NCBI GenBank assembly: GCA_024516155.1
Contig: JAJJXM010000020.1
Span: 310,001 to 374,000 of the forward strand
Source of the DNA: Pyronema omphalodes
Taxonomy: Eukaryota; Ascomycota; Pezizomycetes; Pezizales; Pyronemataceae
DNA length: 64,000 nucleotides
Direction of reading: 5' to 3'
Under the pieces are notes generated by a model, which was not told where the DNA came from, searched no databases, and saw nothing but the letters and a program-made list of their open reading frames with translations. The position numbers were made by a program, and so were the translations under genes. Shown here one piece after another: positions 10,150 to 22,256 of this stretch. Positions within the stretch are counted from its first letter, which is position 1. Each line of letters starts with the position of its first letter.

Positions 10150-11429
10150 CTACAGTCTACACTCCGGACACCCAACCACGACCTCACCCTGCTGCCATCT
10201 GAATCTTCCATCCGGTTCATGTTTTTCCAAACCCCGTTTCTTTAATTCCGCTCTCGCAACCTCAAACCAAACCTCGCCTACTCTCGGGGACCAAGTCGGT
10301 TCTCTTTCCCTATGCATAGTGCTCCTTCGTCTTCCTCCTGCTCTTGCTCCATTACCCATCGAGGGATCTGTCCCCGCTATGCCGCCAAACACAAAATCCA
10401 CCATCCATCCCGCTTTTTCTTTTTCCACCTGCATGTCGGTCATAAACTGTCTCCGTAGGCGGCCGGGCGCAGAGGGTGTATCCGCCATGAAAAATTCATT
10501 GAACCTTCGAAGTGGCGCTGTACATCGTAGCATTGTGCAGACTGTTTCATCATTCGTATTATGGGGCGGGTCGGGGGAGATTTTCAGACGGATAGTGTTG
10601 ACCAGAAAATGGAAGGCATGGTGGGTACTGATTAACGCCGAGTCTGGCCATCGGGAAATCAGAGCGGCTTGGACTTCGCGGTAGGTAGAGGATAGGAGCT
10701 GATGAGTCGGGGAGGCGGAGTTGCTGGCGAGGAGTCGGGTGATTACTGCTGATAATTGTAGGCGACTGTGGGTTAGGAAATGGTCCACATGATACAACTG
10801 GGTTATTAGATGAGCTTCCAGCGTTGCGATGGCGGCGGCTCGTTCTGAGCTACCGGCGTTCAAGGAGGTACTGCTGCTGATTGTGTTGCGGGGTTTGATG
10901 CTGAAGAGTGGTCCCACGGCGGCTTCGGCAAGATGGTGGGCTAAGGTTGCGGAGGTTACATGGCGCTGTTGAAGGGAATGGAGGTAGTGGAGTGTTGGTT
11001 TGCGGACGTTTGCTTGCTTCGGGGGTGGGAAGAGGTGGGAGAGTAAGCTCAGAGATGGCCGGGATTTGGTTATCAAGCTAGAGACAATCGGGGATTCATG
11101 GAGAGTGATCAAGTTGTTGAAGTTTCGACAGCAAAGTCGGAGGTGAACTATGTCGGAAAGACTGCAGTAGCTGAAGATACCGATTAGGAGCTCGAGAGGG
11201 AGTTGGTCGAGGTATCGTGAGCCGTTTGAGTAACTGGTTGAGCTGATGGAGGTTAATTCAGTGCTCACGTTGGATGAAGTGAGGGGCAGCGGGAGGGTAC
11301 AGACTGAGGTACACACCTGGAATACCGACTACTTTTTGCGGCAAACTGGGAGCGCGCTCGTTCTACAGCACGTTTAAGACGCTGGGCTTTTGATTCAAGC
11401 ATGGCTGATTGGCGTTCGTTGAGAAACAT
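10150..11429 (-). CDS. F-box protein
   Basis: Two-exon model: exon 1 at 11429-11317, exon 2 from 11233 (or 11242) to 10150, giving about 398-401 residues. The long frame of exon 2 has no ATG at its 5' end and an in-frame TAG just upstream. A GTGTGT donor at 11316 and a CAG acceptor at 11234 (or 11243) join it in phase to an ATG-started exon reading MFLNERQSAMLESKAQRLK. The F-box follows soon after the junction: YLDQLPLELLIGIFSYCSLS, then HLRLCCRNFNNLI. F-box proteins link Skp1-Cullin1 ubiquitin ligases to substrates. The C-terminal part is helical and Leu/Ser-rich and ends in a Cys pair (VGCPECRL); I see no WD40 or LRR, so the substrate class is unknown. It is unrelated to its neighbours. Confidence 0.65.
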
Positions 11430-13195
11430 CAGGCGATATGAGGTGTGTTGATGAAGCTTTGACAGGAGACGGGCGACAGGAACCAGGAGATGGACGGACA
11501 GTGTTGACAAGATGGATGCTGGTTAAAGTGATTGTTGCTGAGTTGTTATGTTGCACTGAACGATCAGAGACGGTGGTGGTAGTTATCAACTCGACTTTGT
11601 CAGGCAGTTGGGTTCAGGTTTCGACCAGTTTCGGTGTGTGGTAAGTTGCGTCGTCGTCTGTCGCTTCGCAAGCTTTCCACCAACCTTTCGCAAGCTCAGC
11701 TTCCGTTTCATTTGAAGCAGGAATTGGCAGCCAAACGTGATCTGATTGAATGACAGCTGACGACGCGATTGAGGCGAGTAGAGCTAGCAACAGATCCGAG
11801 CGAAAGGTGGCTTCCAATAATAGCAATCATAGCAATCATAGCACACCACAGACGAACACCATGGAATTACAGGATCGCTGGAAAGGGCTTTCTGTTAGGG
11901 CTTGGGCTAGGTAGGTGCTCGCATCTGATGGCCATCTTGCGCAGAGATGTGCGTCTAGCTGCTGGATGGACTAACAAGCTTTTTAGCAGGTGACAGCCCA
12001 ACGAATGGTATCTAGACTCGTGTCTTTGATGATCTATTGCCCAGAAGTTGATCACAAAAGCTGATTCATCACGAAGGAGATCTGTAGTATAAATGTGATG
12101 TGCACAACTCCCCCTATATATCTACATCTTGAAGACCCATATTTACAATCCACGGCATACTCAACACCTACATCTGCAAGCAGCCGGCCTTCCCTTGATA
12201 ACAACGCAGTGCCGGCTTAGCTCAACCCGTGTCTGCATCCAGCCGATAACATTAATCATCACCCGTAAACAGCTCCAATCTTCAATTTCTCAACAATCCC
12301 AACCGTCGTCTTCAGAAGCGTATCATAACCCACACACTGCTGAATCCATCATGATCATACTATCTTTTCATATCTTTCGACTAGCTGTAACCCAAACTTC
12401 TCTCCAAACACAGCTTCTTACACCCAACAAACTCCGATATTCAAAAAATTCTCTTCCCGTGTTTTCAAGAACAATCAAAACTCTCGTGATTCCTAAACTG
12501 CTCTAGACTACTTCAATTATGAAACAGCCCTATATTCTCTCCATATTCCCAGGGCACAGAAGCCTCCTTCAAATCAACAGAAAAGACATCGTATAGCCAC
12601 CAATCCAGCCCATCTCACCATTGGTAGAACCTCCATGTATCCTCCCCAGATTAAAAAAAGCCAGTTAAAAGAAAAGAAAAAACCATAACCATAAAACCAA
12701 CCCACAAACCACAAACCACAAAACACAGTAAAAAGCCCTCAGTAGCAGGATCTAAACATTTAATCAAAAGCGCGCAGCCCCACCTCCACAAGCTAAAGAT
12801 AAGCCGCTTCAACTACTATAACTCCACAGCAGGTCCTAGGAGCAGGGTGAGTTAAAAGTTAAAAGCTTAAACTTTAGAGGTTATGTATCATTAGGTGTAA
12901 TTCGGAATGGAGGGTGGCCTGGTTCGGTGATAAACGATAAATGATAGAGCTATAAAACGACAAATGATGATATTCCGAATATCATAATCATAATCATAAT
13001 CTAGGGTTGGTTAACTGTTGATCTTGACTAGGCTGGATTCTGAATACATTGTAGGTATATAAGAGTTGGGTGATGACTAAGGGTCAAGTGCCCGGTGATA
13101 GGAATGAAGATGATGGGGATTTCGGTTGATTAGGAGTAGTCAGTGGATCAGGGGTAGGTGCTGAGTACTCAGTGCATAACACAGAACAATGGGGA
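11430..13195. other. Intergenic, no supported gene
   Basis: A signal-peptide-like frame near 11614-11826 (minus) starts at a non-ATG codon and is preceded by stops, so it is not called. The rest has short frames only and many AC-rich words. Confidence 0.4.
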
Positions 13196-14051
13196 CCCAT
13201 TAAGTCATCGAAGTCATCGAAGTCATCGAAGTCGGACTGTTGACGTTAAAGGTATTACATAATGAATAAATAACAATTTACATTTCCAAAAAAAAACCCC
13301 CAAAAAAATCAGAGAATTCGTAAAGTTTTATATATTACTATTTCTCGGTCTTGACTTTTGTATCTTTCTATTGTGTAATACAAATATCCTATTACGAAAT
13401 AAAAAAAAATCTAACCAGTGACGTGTCAAAGCCTTATAACGCCTGGCAAAGCCTAGCAAAGCCTAGCAAAGCCATTAATTCGCAACCCGTTCTATGCACA
13501 GCCACACTGGGGGCCACATCACGATTCACTACACACCACACACACCAAACAAAACTCAGCCACGTCACATCACGTCACACTTAAGATAAAATTGAAGATC
13601 AAGGTGAAACGGAGTATTTGGAGATAAACATGTTACGTTTTTGTCAGGTGTATGAGGGGTAATAGGATTATCAGGATTATCAGGATTATCAGGATTATCA
13701 GGAGCTGGAGCTGGAGCTCATTATAGATGATAGATGATCATTGATTGACGGGTTTAGGGGTTTAGGGGTTAAAAGTTTTGGATATGAGATATGACGTTTT
13801 TAAGATAGGGGATATAAGGCCGGTTGTTATATATTGGTATATGTTGGGTATGTTATTAACGTTTAAATAAACTGAACCCAACTGAGGATAGGGAAGGATT
13901 AATCATTACATAACATGTAGGATAATAGCTTTGAGAATAAGTTATCTCGGCAGGCAGGGGCTTAATGATGCTTATTTTAGTGTTGGGCCTGGGTTTGTGT
14001 CTGTCTCCATACCAGGGCTGCAGATTAGTTAATTAGTTAATTAGTTGATTA
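13196..14051. other. Repeat-rich intergenic DNA
   Basis: Small tandem repeats: GTCATCGAA near 13204, GCAAAGCCTA near 13446, TCAGGATTAT near 13668. No coding signal. Confidence 0.5.
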
Positions 14052-14119
14052 GGATTGACGAGATTGACGAGATTGACGAGATTGAAGAGATTGACGAGAT
14101 TGACGAGATTGACGAGGTT
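14052..14119. repeat. (GAGATTGAC)n 9-bp minisatellite
   Basis: About seven tandem 9-bp units with one variant unit (GAAGAGATT). Confidence 0.8.
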
Positions 14120-14240
14120 GACTATGATTGACGAGATTATTATATATGGATTAGATCAACCTTACCACAGTATACCATTACAGATATCCATACATATCTA
14201 ACCACCCGTCCCAGTCTCCCAGATCCAAGCCATACAACCC

Positions 14241-14310
14241 CAACCGCAAATTCCAACCGCAAATTCCAACCGCAAATTCCAACCGCAAATTCCAACTGCA
14301 AATTCCAACC
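14241..14310. repeat. 13-bp minisatellite CAACCGCAAATTC
   Basis: About five tandem copies with a variant (ACTGC) in the last ones. A 28-nt A run follows at about 14396-14425. Confidence 0.8.
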
Positions 14311-14394
14311 CTCATAATTCCAACATTACATATGTACCTATATATACCATGATCCATATGACATTCCACCCATCTAAACCAATCTCTCTCCCCG

Positions 14395-14427
<33 letters not shown>

Positions 14428-15098
14428 ACCAACCCACAACCCAATTCCAACCCACAAACCAATTCCAATTTCCAACCCACATACACCATCTAGCATCTAG
14501 CATCTAGCATCTACCATCTACCATCTAGCAAGTCCCAAGTCCCAACCCCTCTCCGCGCAGCTCCAGTGTCCACCACTAATTTTAATCATTTAATCAACAA
14601 AAACACCATACATACATACATACATACATAACTCTCTACCAATTCTTATTCAAATTTCCTGAAGAACTGAAGAAATTTTCTCGGTGATGATTGATCGATA
14701 TCTGTCTTCAAAAAAAAATCACCCGCCCCTCCCCGCCCCTCCCCGCCCCCCCGCCCCTCCCTCCCAAAAAAAAAGAAAGAAAGAAAGAAAGAAAAAAAAA
14801 GGCAAGCTACTACTAAAAGCAGTGTAAACAGCGGCTTAAAACTTCATCGCCATGCACAAGCGAGTGATTCCCTATAATCGCCGGCATTGTGATATAGTTA
14901 AGTATCTATCTACAGGATAGATGGTGTAGTCTATGCTATTCATAGCAAAGATCGTTAGTCTGCGGCTTGTTGCGGGGTTCGGGGTTCGGGGTATTGGTAT
15001 TGGTATTGGGGTATTGGGGGTATTGGGGGTATTGGGGTATATGGGTGTTGAGAGATTGGATGGTTTGTGGATGGGGTTTCAACTTTCGTGAATACTGA

Positions 15099-15188
15099 TA
15101 CTGGATACTGGATACTGGATACTGGATACTGGATACTGGATACTGGATACTGGATACTGGATACTGGATACTGGATACTGGATACTGG
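15099..15188. repeat. (GGATACT)n 7-bp array
   Basis: About 12 perfect tandem heptamers. Confidence 0.9.
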
Positions 15189-15247
15189 GTAAGGTAATAT
15201 GCTGTGTTAGTGGTGATATTATGTTCTGTCTATAGGATAGTGGTATG

Positions 15248-15640
15248 AATATGAAGATGAAGATGAAGATGAAGATGAAGATGAAGATGAAGATGAAGAT
15301 GAAGATGAAGATGAAGATGAAGATGAAGATGAAGATGAAGATGAAGATGAAGATGAAGATGAAGATGAAGATGAAGATGAAGATGAAGATGAAGATGAAG
15401 ATGAAGATGAAGATGAAGATGAAGATGAAGATGAAGATGAAGATGAAGATGAAGATGAAGATGAAGATGAAGATGAAGATGAAGATGAAGATGAAGATGA
15501 AGATGAAGATGAAGATGAAGATGAAGATGAAGATGAAGATGAAGATGAAGATGAAGATGAAGATGAAGATGAAGATGAAGATGAAGATGAAGATGAAGAT
15601 GAAGATGAAGATAAAGATGAAGATAAAGATAAAGAGAGTG
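15248..15640. repeat. (GAAGAT)n hexanucleotide array
   Basis: About 60 almost perfect copies, with a few AAAGAT variants at the right end. As a 6-bp unit it is open in several frames (Met-Lys on one strand, poly-Ser on the other). These frames have no non-repeat protein attached and are not genes. Confidence 0.95.
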
Positions 15641-15800
15641 AGTAGATGCGGTGATGCGGTGATACGGTGATGGGAAGATGGGGAGATGATGGTAACGGGA
15701 TTATGTAGCTGGAGATACCGACTTCAAAGTCCAAAGTTCAAATTTTATTTCATCATCAAAAGAAAAAAATGCAAATAAACGGGAGGACAATTTACAAGTG

Positions 15801-15928
15801 TCAAGATCAAGATCAAGATCAAGATCAAGATCAAGATCAATATTAATGCCTTACAGTTTCAGTTTCAATTTCAGTTCAAGCAACCACAACCACAACCACA
15901 ACCACAACCACAACCACAACCACAACCA
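15801..15928. repeat. Two adjacent hexanucleotide arrays, (TCAAGA)n and (CAACCA)n
   Basis: TCAAGA repeats at 15801-15841 and CAACCA repeats at 15881-15928, separated by a pyrimidine/TTTCAG-rich spacer. Confidence 0.85.
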
Positions 15929-16218
15929 TGCGGAACTAGACCACCCCTACATTATCAACAACGATAACGATAACAATAACCATGACAGATACCATTCCAT
16001 ACCAGCAGTCTCCAGCTATCATTCCAAAATCCAAAGAACGGGATGATACAAAAATCAAAAACCATGAAGCTTGAAGCTTGAACCCTAAGAATTCATTATC
16101 ATAATCTCGAGTGAGTATTCATGATCGTGGTCTTCGCTTCAATCGTTTTTTTTTTCTCTCTCTTTTGTTTTGGAGCATAACATTTCACCATATATATATA
16201 TATCCAGCCTTACATCCT

Positions 16219-16369
16219 TACAACAAGCAACAAGCAACAAGCAACAAGCAACAAGCAACAAGCAACAAGCAACAAGCAACAAGCAACAAGCAACAAGCAA
16301 CAAGCAACAAGCAACAAGCAACAAGCAACAAGCAACAAGCAACAAGCAACAAGCAACAAGCAACAAGCG
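16219..16369. repeat. (CAACAAG)n heptanucleotide array
   Basis: About 21 perfect tandem heptamers. A period of 7 gives repeated frames on both strands, none with a domain. Confidence 0.95.
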
Positions 16370-17113
16370 CAAAATCAAAAGCAAGAACCCATATTCCCCC
16401 CGCCATATTTCACCCGCCATATCCCCCCCAAAATCTCACCACACCCAACAAATAAACAAACAAACAACCACACAAACAACCACATAATCAAAATCACTAG
16501 ATAAAAAAAAAATCCATATCACTAGTAATAGACTCGAAATGAAGTAAATTGAATTTTCCTATACCATAGACTCAAACATGAGATGAAATAAGTATGCATA
16601 TCATGCATGCATATGCAATTTCTCGTGGAAAATACATAAATCAATCAATTTCCAACCAACCAACCAGCCAACCTTCAACACAAAAAATACAGCTTCTTAA
16701 AAGTTTCAAAAGAAAAAACTGCACCGCACAAGAAATGAGACAAAAAAACCAGTGATCAGCGATCAATGATCAAACAATGAAGCCAAGTTTAACGCACGCA
16801 GAACCGGAAGTTAAATCCGAAGGTTATCAAAAAAAAGAACAAGAAGAAATTCCCTTATCGAAAAGCATCTTATTTCCCTCAGCAAAGAAAAAAAAAACCA
16901 AATATCACAAAATAAAAAAATCACAATAACATAAAGAAAAAGAAAAAAAATTCCCAGAAAAAAACAAAAAGATAAAACACATAAAACTCCATGATCCTAA
17001 AAAAAAACAATGCCCGCCCTTACAAAGCCCTTCATACACTTCCGGTTGTTCTCTTTTCCAACTCACTTTGCATCCTTCTCTCCACTATTCACCAACTGCT
17101 GTCGTTGCAATGC
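16370..17113. other. A-rich 3' flank of pacC
   Basis: Many A runs and no coding signal. Likely holds the pacC 3' UTR. Confidence 0.4.
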
Positions 17114-19762
17114 TTAACAAGCAGCAACGGCCTGCAAAATAGGGTACAGAGCCTGAGCATCCTCCTGGTTCTGCTCGTTCTTGACCTCAGCATCAGTCAT
17201 CTGAGTATCGTCCTGCTGCTCTCCCTCAGTGAGTGCAATCTCTCCATTCTTCTCACGCTCCTCCTCCTCAGCCAATCGCTGCTTGATGTAGTTCTTAAGG
17301 TTGTTAATAATAACTTCTGCCTCTCTGGCGGCAGCCTTGTCAACCTGAGGAGCAGCCTCAATAGCACCCAATGAAGGGTCAATCATAGGGTCAAGAGTAG
17401 AGGTGTTGTCATCCATGGTAACATCTTCCTGGTCCTTGTTCTCAGGCTGAGCACGCTGCAAAACACCGACAGGGTAGCGGCGGCGGTCGGAGGTGTCAAA
17501 AGCAGATCCAAGAGATGATGCGGGGGCCGAAGAGACAGAAGCGGGGTATCCACTGCTGATATCGGCGCTGCTGACACCAGGGAGAGTGGGGTACATGTTA
17601 GATGACGACTGGGGGGAGACATTGGTAGGCGAGTGGTGGGGGCTGTGAGAAGTGGTGTAGTTGCTATGAGGAGGGGTGAGGGCGGCGGTTCCCGACACAC
17701 TGGGAGGAGCAGAGGATGCCATAGGCGCAGCGGGTGCCTCATGACCCTGGTTTTGCTGAGGCGAAGGCTGCTGGGTCTGTGCCTGGGGAGTGTGAGGAGA
17801 GCCATTGTGCTGCTGGCGGTAAGGTGAGAAGTTGTTAGGGTTAGTGTTGTCGTAGATATTTGTCGAGAGCTGAGTCAAGAAGTTGTCGGCATCGATCAAA
17901 TCCTGCTTGGTACGGAGTGAAGGGAGAGTAAAGGAAGGAGTGTTTCCATTGGAAGGAGGAGCAGTCACAGTTGCGGCATGTCCAAAGTCGACACCCTCTG
18001 CAGAAGTAGAAGGAATAAACTGAAGCGCAGACAAACGCTGAGCCATTGCTCCGTCGTACACGGGCTGAATCTTGTGACGCTTAGCATCGTCAAAGAACTG
18101 GTCAACTCCATCAAAGGATCTCTTCTTCTCATTGTGCTGCTGTTGAGCCTGCTGTTGTTGCTGCTGAGCAGCAGCCTGGGCTTGGGCGGCAGCCTGAGCG
18201 GCCTGAGCAGCTTGGGCAATAGCCTCCTGCTGACCTGGCTGCTGCTGAGGGTAGTAGTAGACACCCGGACCGTACGCTGCGCTGTTAGGATAGTGCTGGC
18301 CGAGGCCTGGTACACCATGAGGTTGCATACCGGTTAAACCAGCGCTGTGCATAATACCATAGTACGCTTGAGCAGCGGTAGTCGCAAGAGCTGGAAAGAA
18401 GTCAGCAATATCATTCCCACCAAATGACATTGCAGTAAACTTACGTTGCATATTAACGCCCGAGGTGTACTGCAAATGGCCCTAACACACATCAGTTTTC
18501 TTGTTTCTCAAAACAACGCCACCAAGCATCTCGGGGGAGAGTAACTGACCGGTACACCAGCTTGACGTCTTCCGGTCCCGTCAGGTTCGGGACTACGTAG
18601 AAGGACGGAATCGTCCGCGTGCGTCTGTTCAACATGCCGACGATAAATCGAAGGTCAGCCTAAGAACTATACCAAACAACCCGGCGCGAATATAGCGCAG
18701 AGGAGTGTAAAATAAAAAAAACAGCGATCAGACTCCATACCTTCACATGCTTCTTTAAATCTTGGGGACGCTTGAAAGCCTTTCCACAGAAGTCGCACTT
18801 GTGGGGCTTAAGCGGGACGTGTACGCGGATGTGAGAGGTAATATGGTCTCTCTTGACGGTGGTGGTTCTGCAGGTTCCCCACGCACAAGTAAGGCAAAGG
18901 TTATTGGTGCTCTTGCGTCCAACGTGGATGTCGCAGAGATGGTTCTGTCGACCACGAGAATTGTCAGCGTTCAGCTTCATTGACCAGCAAAACCAAAGTC
19001 TTGGTATCTGTAGATGGGCTTTGCCGAGCCTTCCTGATCCATAACGCCCATCCTTTCTTTTCCCATCGCAAACTCGACCATCAAGCGAATATCCACCGAC
19101 AACACGTCTATCATCGGTAACCTCGAGCACGGCAGCAATCCAACAGTGAAGCGAGAAATGTGACGAGAACGACAATTTGTGTGCCGACTACCGAGGAACA
19201 CGAAAGAAAAAAAATAAGGGAAAAAAAATTGGGAGCAACTTACGTATAGATCCTCCGCGGTGTCAAACTTTTCGGAACAACCTTGCCATTGACAGGTCAA
19301 ATGCTCATCCTTATTATTATTGGCAGTCATGGCGACGTTCTGGGCTGAGGGGCCGGCTACACCCATCGACTGCTGAACCTGCTGCTGCACCTGTTGCTGC
19401 TGCTGAGGCTGCTGCTGGGGTTGCTGTACCTGTTGCTGTTGCTGCTGGGGGGAGGCCATCTGTTGCTGAACCTGCTGGATTTGCTGAACCTGTTGGGGGG
19501 GCTGCTGCTGGAGTTGCTGCTGAAGCTGCTGTTGGGGGACCTGCTGCTGAACGGCCTGCTGTACAGTCTGCTGAAGCTGCTGCTGGGGGATTTGCTGCTG
19601 CTGTTGCTGAGGGGAGGCCATTTGCTGCTGCTGCTGTTGCTGCTGGTGTTGTTGCTGGACCTGCTGAACTACCTGTTGTACGGCCTGTTGCTGAGTCTGC
19701 TGTTGCTGCTGTTGCTGTTGAAGTTGAAGCTGCTGGGCAGCGGGGGAAACAGGCATTGACAT
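17114..19762 (-). CDS. pacC: PacC/Rim101 pH-responsive zinc-finger transcription factor
   Basis: Five exons: 19762-19244, 18944-18741, 18624-18550, 18481-18445, 18390-17114. These sum to 704 codons in frame (703 residues). The N-terminus is a long Gln-rich tract (about residues 10-140). Three C2H2 fingers span about residues 155-241: [12 protein letters not shown], then HVGRKSTNN and [16 protein letters not shown], then [19 protein letters not shown]. These are near-identical to Aspergillus Pac[15 protein letters not shown] follows, then [19 protein letters not shown] and [16 protein letters not shown], regions conserved in PacC. It activates alkaline-expressed genes and represses acid-expressed ones after Pal-dependent proteolysis. 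A 299-nt intron interrupts finger 1. The frame stays open and Gln/Asn-rich for over 50 codons upstream of the first ATG, so an earlier exon may hold the real start. Confidence 0.93.
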
Positions 19763-21421
19763 TTTGGGAACAGCCGCCTGGACGAGCTGGGCAGCTATGT
19801 TATTTGTCTGTTGGTTTTGGTTATTACTGGCCTGTTGGACGTTCGTTGCAATGAACTGGTCCAGGACCGAAGACTGGATCGAATCTATTTTTGCGGTATT
19901 TGCGGGGGGTGCGTCGGGGAAACGAAAAGGTGTTCTGTTTAAAGTCCTGGTGTCGCTGACGAAAATGCGTGGAAGCGACAGCGCGGGGGGTGGGAACGGG
20001 TAAGGTTTAAAGAACGACCTTTTTTTTCTGGGGTTTGTGGGGTGTAAAAAAGACGGAAGGGTTCACGCGGATGGACGAGAATCGAAGCTAAGCGTGACCG
20101 ATTTTTGGAGGGTGTCGGAGGAGAAGCGGGAAACGGCGAAGTAGTAAACCAAGTCCTTAAGTATGTAGTAACCGCACACTATCCTTCACTTCAGTTACCT
20201 CCAGGGCGAATCTAGCTCTGAGGGTCGAACGTGGTTGGATTGAGAAACCGGATTGCAGAAAAAGAAGGACTCGACTAATTAACACGGTACCGAGTGTCGA
20301 TGAGTGGGTTGAGGCAGATAGTAGTTTGTGCTGAGGGAGCTTCGGTGGAGGGCTGAATGCAAGCTGCTCGTGTTGTGCGAATTTGATGCAACTGTGGGTG
20401 GGGTGGGGAGGGGGGGTGAACGGAATGAAGGAGAGGGAAGAAGGGTTAATGATCGATGAAGATATGTAAGTTGTGAGAGTGGGAGTGGGAGTAGTAGTAG
20501 TAGTGGTAGTAGTGGTAGTGGTAGTGGTAGTGGTAGTGGGAGGGATTGGGGGGGGGGGGGGGCGGGTGGGTAACAAGGCTATCTGCAGCAAATAATCCGA
20601 ACGTCTCCCTCCTCTTGCACAGCTGCTATACTACAGTTGCGGGCGAGCGTGCGAAATGGCGCTTTTCGATGTAGCGTTCGCGGGAAGGAGGGGAATGGGG
20701 TGGTGATCGATACGTTTTGGTCTGACGGTCGGGGGTGCTTTTTTCCGCTTGTCAAGTTGTAAGTTAGGAACTGGAGTCGAGCCTCTCTGCAGGCATGAGT
20801 TTTAGGTTGCAGGGAGAGAGAATTAGGTCCAGAGAAGTTGGGGGGAGTTAAGCAGCAGCAGCAGCAGCAGCAGTCTGGAAGGGGAGCACGATGGACACTT
20901 TGAGTTGAGCAGTGGAGGTGAGGTGAGGTGAGGTGAGCACGATGGACGACATTTCATTTGAACATTCCTAATCATTCAGTTATTTTTTTCTTCGTTTCCC
21001 AAAAATCTCCAGAATCCAAACAGCTGGAATCCCCTTCTCTTCTCAGAAACTGTGGCATTTCGAAGCAGTTTCAGTTCGACCAGCAAGTTTGTCGAATCCG
21101 AATGTTCTCGTGCTCCCTTCATTCCCTTGCATCCCAACTACATACGTCGACAAATGACAACTCTGTAATATCGACACATTGTAAACCATCAATCCGCTTT
21201 ACTTTACTTTTACAATTTACATCTCACAGCACAACTCAAAACAGCAATGACTGTACAAAACACAAAACTCAACACCTCTGCACTTTCATCCAGGAGCAAC
21301 CCTCTGGTCCCCCATAGCATCCATCCATACCAATTCATCATTTCCATTACCCCAAGTACCACGGCAGCTCACAGACATGTCCAGGAACACGGCTGGCTGG
21401 GCGCCGAGCCATAAAAAATTA
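19763..21421. other. pacC 5' flank
   Basis: Holds (GTAGTG)n near 20490-20540, a G run at 20550, (AGC)n near 20853 and (GAGGT)n near 20915. No separate gene is seen. Probably leader and promoter of pacC. Confidence 0.4.
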
Positions 21422-21655
21422 CTTGGCGTATCAAGTCCAGGCATGGCGCATGATGTAAAGCCTGGCATGGCTCGGCGAGAGTTCCGTGAAAGCACCGGCA
21501 AATGCCCGCCAAGCCGTACAACCTCAACACTGGTCAACGCACCGAATTCTCAACCACCAATCACCCATCAACGGTGTGAGTTCAGGCTTACGGGGAGAGA
21601 AAAACTCTGCCGAGCCATGTGTTAGTCGAGTTTGTATTGCGGTGGCCGTACCGTG

Positions 21656-21690
21656 GTCGTGGTGGTGGTGGTGGTGGTGGTGGTGGTGGT
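21656..21690. repeat. (GGT)n microsatellite
   Basis: About 11 perfect triplets. Confidence 0.9.
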
Positions 21691-22187
21691 TCTCTGTTGC
21701 ACTGATGCAATATGTATGCCAACCATACAACACCATACATAGACCCACCACCTCTCCGCCAATCGCGCTGAATAAGTTACTCGAGACTACATATGGTGGA
21801 GGTAGACAGGGTAGCCAAGCCAATTACAAGGATAGCCAAGCCGTTTGCAGGTCCGACAGAAGTGCCAAGTTTTCTGCCAAGGATTTCCAAGCCCTTCCAA
21901 GCCATTCCTTGATCCGATACATCACCATAATCCTGCACACCCAACCCCTCCCCTCCTCATCTTCCCTTCAATTTCGGTATGAGACACAAGCTTCATTTTT
22001 TTTTTGTGGGAATCGAATCCCCTATCTTTTTTTTTGTGTTGTGTGTGGGGGAGGCGTGCTATGGTTAGAAGGAAGCTATCTTTCCAGATGGTGTGCTTCG
22101 CGTAGAGTTAAAGAAGAAGTTAATACCCATGATAGTTTCGATGGCAAAGAGTTTGGGTGGGTTGGCCTTGAGGGGCGAGTATGTACA

Positions 22188-22256
22188 GCAACGAGGCAAC
22201 GAGGTAACAAGGTAACGAGGTAACAAGGTAACAAGGTAACGAAGTAACGAGTTTAA
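22188..22256. repeat. (AACGAGGTAACAAGGT)-type minisatellite
   Basis: Alternating ACGAGGTA / ACAAGGTA 8-bp units, about eight in a row. Confidence 0.75.

Noticed and set aside
10150..11316. F-box gene starting at 11316 in the long frame
   Set aside because: The first codon there is GTG preceded by CAG and an in-frame TAG; a spliced model with ATG at 11429 explains it better.
11614..11826. Signal-peptide-like frame LLLALLASIASSAV
   Set aside because: Begins at TTG with in-frame stops upstream, no ATG and no splice acceptor that would supply one.
15219..15734. Long poly-Ser / Met-Lys open frames
   Set aside because: They are the (GAAGAT)n array read in different frames; no non-repetitive protein is attached.
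16219..16369. CRISPR-like regular repeats
   Set aside because: Pure tandem heptamers without spacers; a eukaryotic minisatellite.
19177..19854. Plus-strand Ala-rich frame over pacC
   Set aside because: Antisense reading of the CAG-rich poly-Gln coding tract.
22008..22024. T-arm-like GGGAATCGAATCCC, possible tRNA
   Set aside because: No acceptor, D or anticodon arms at the right distance on either strand.
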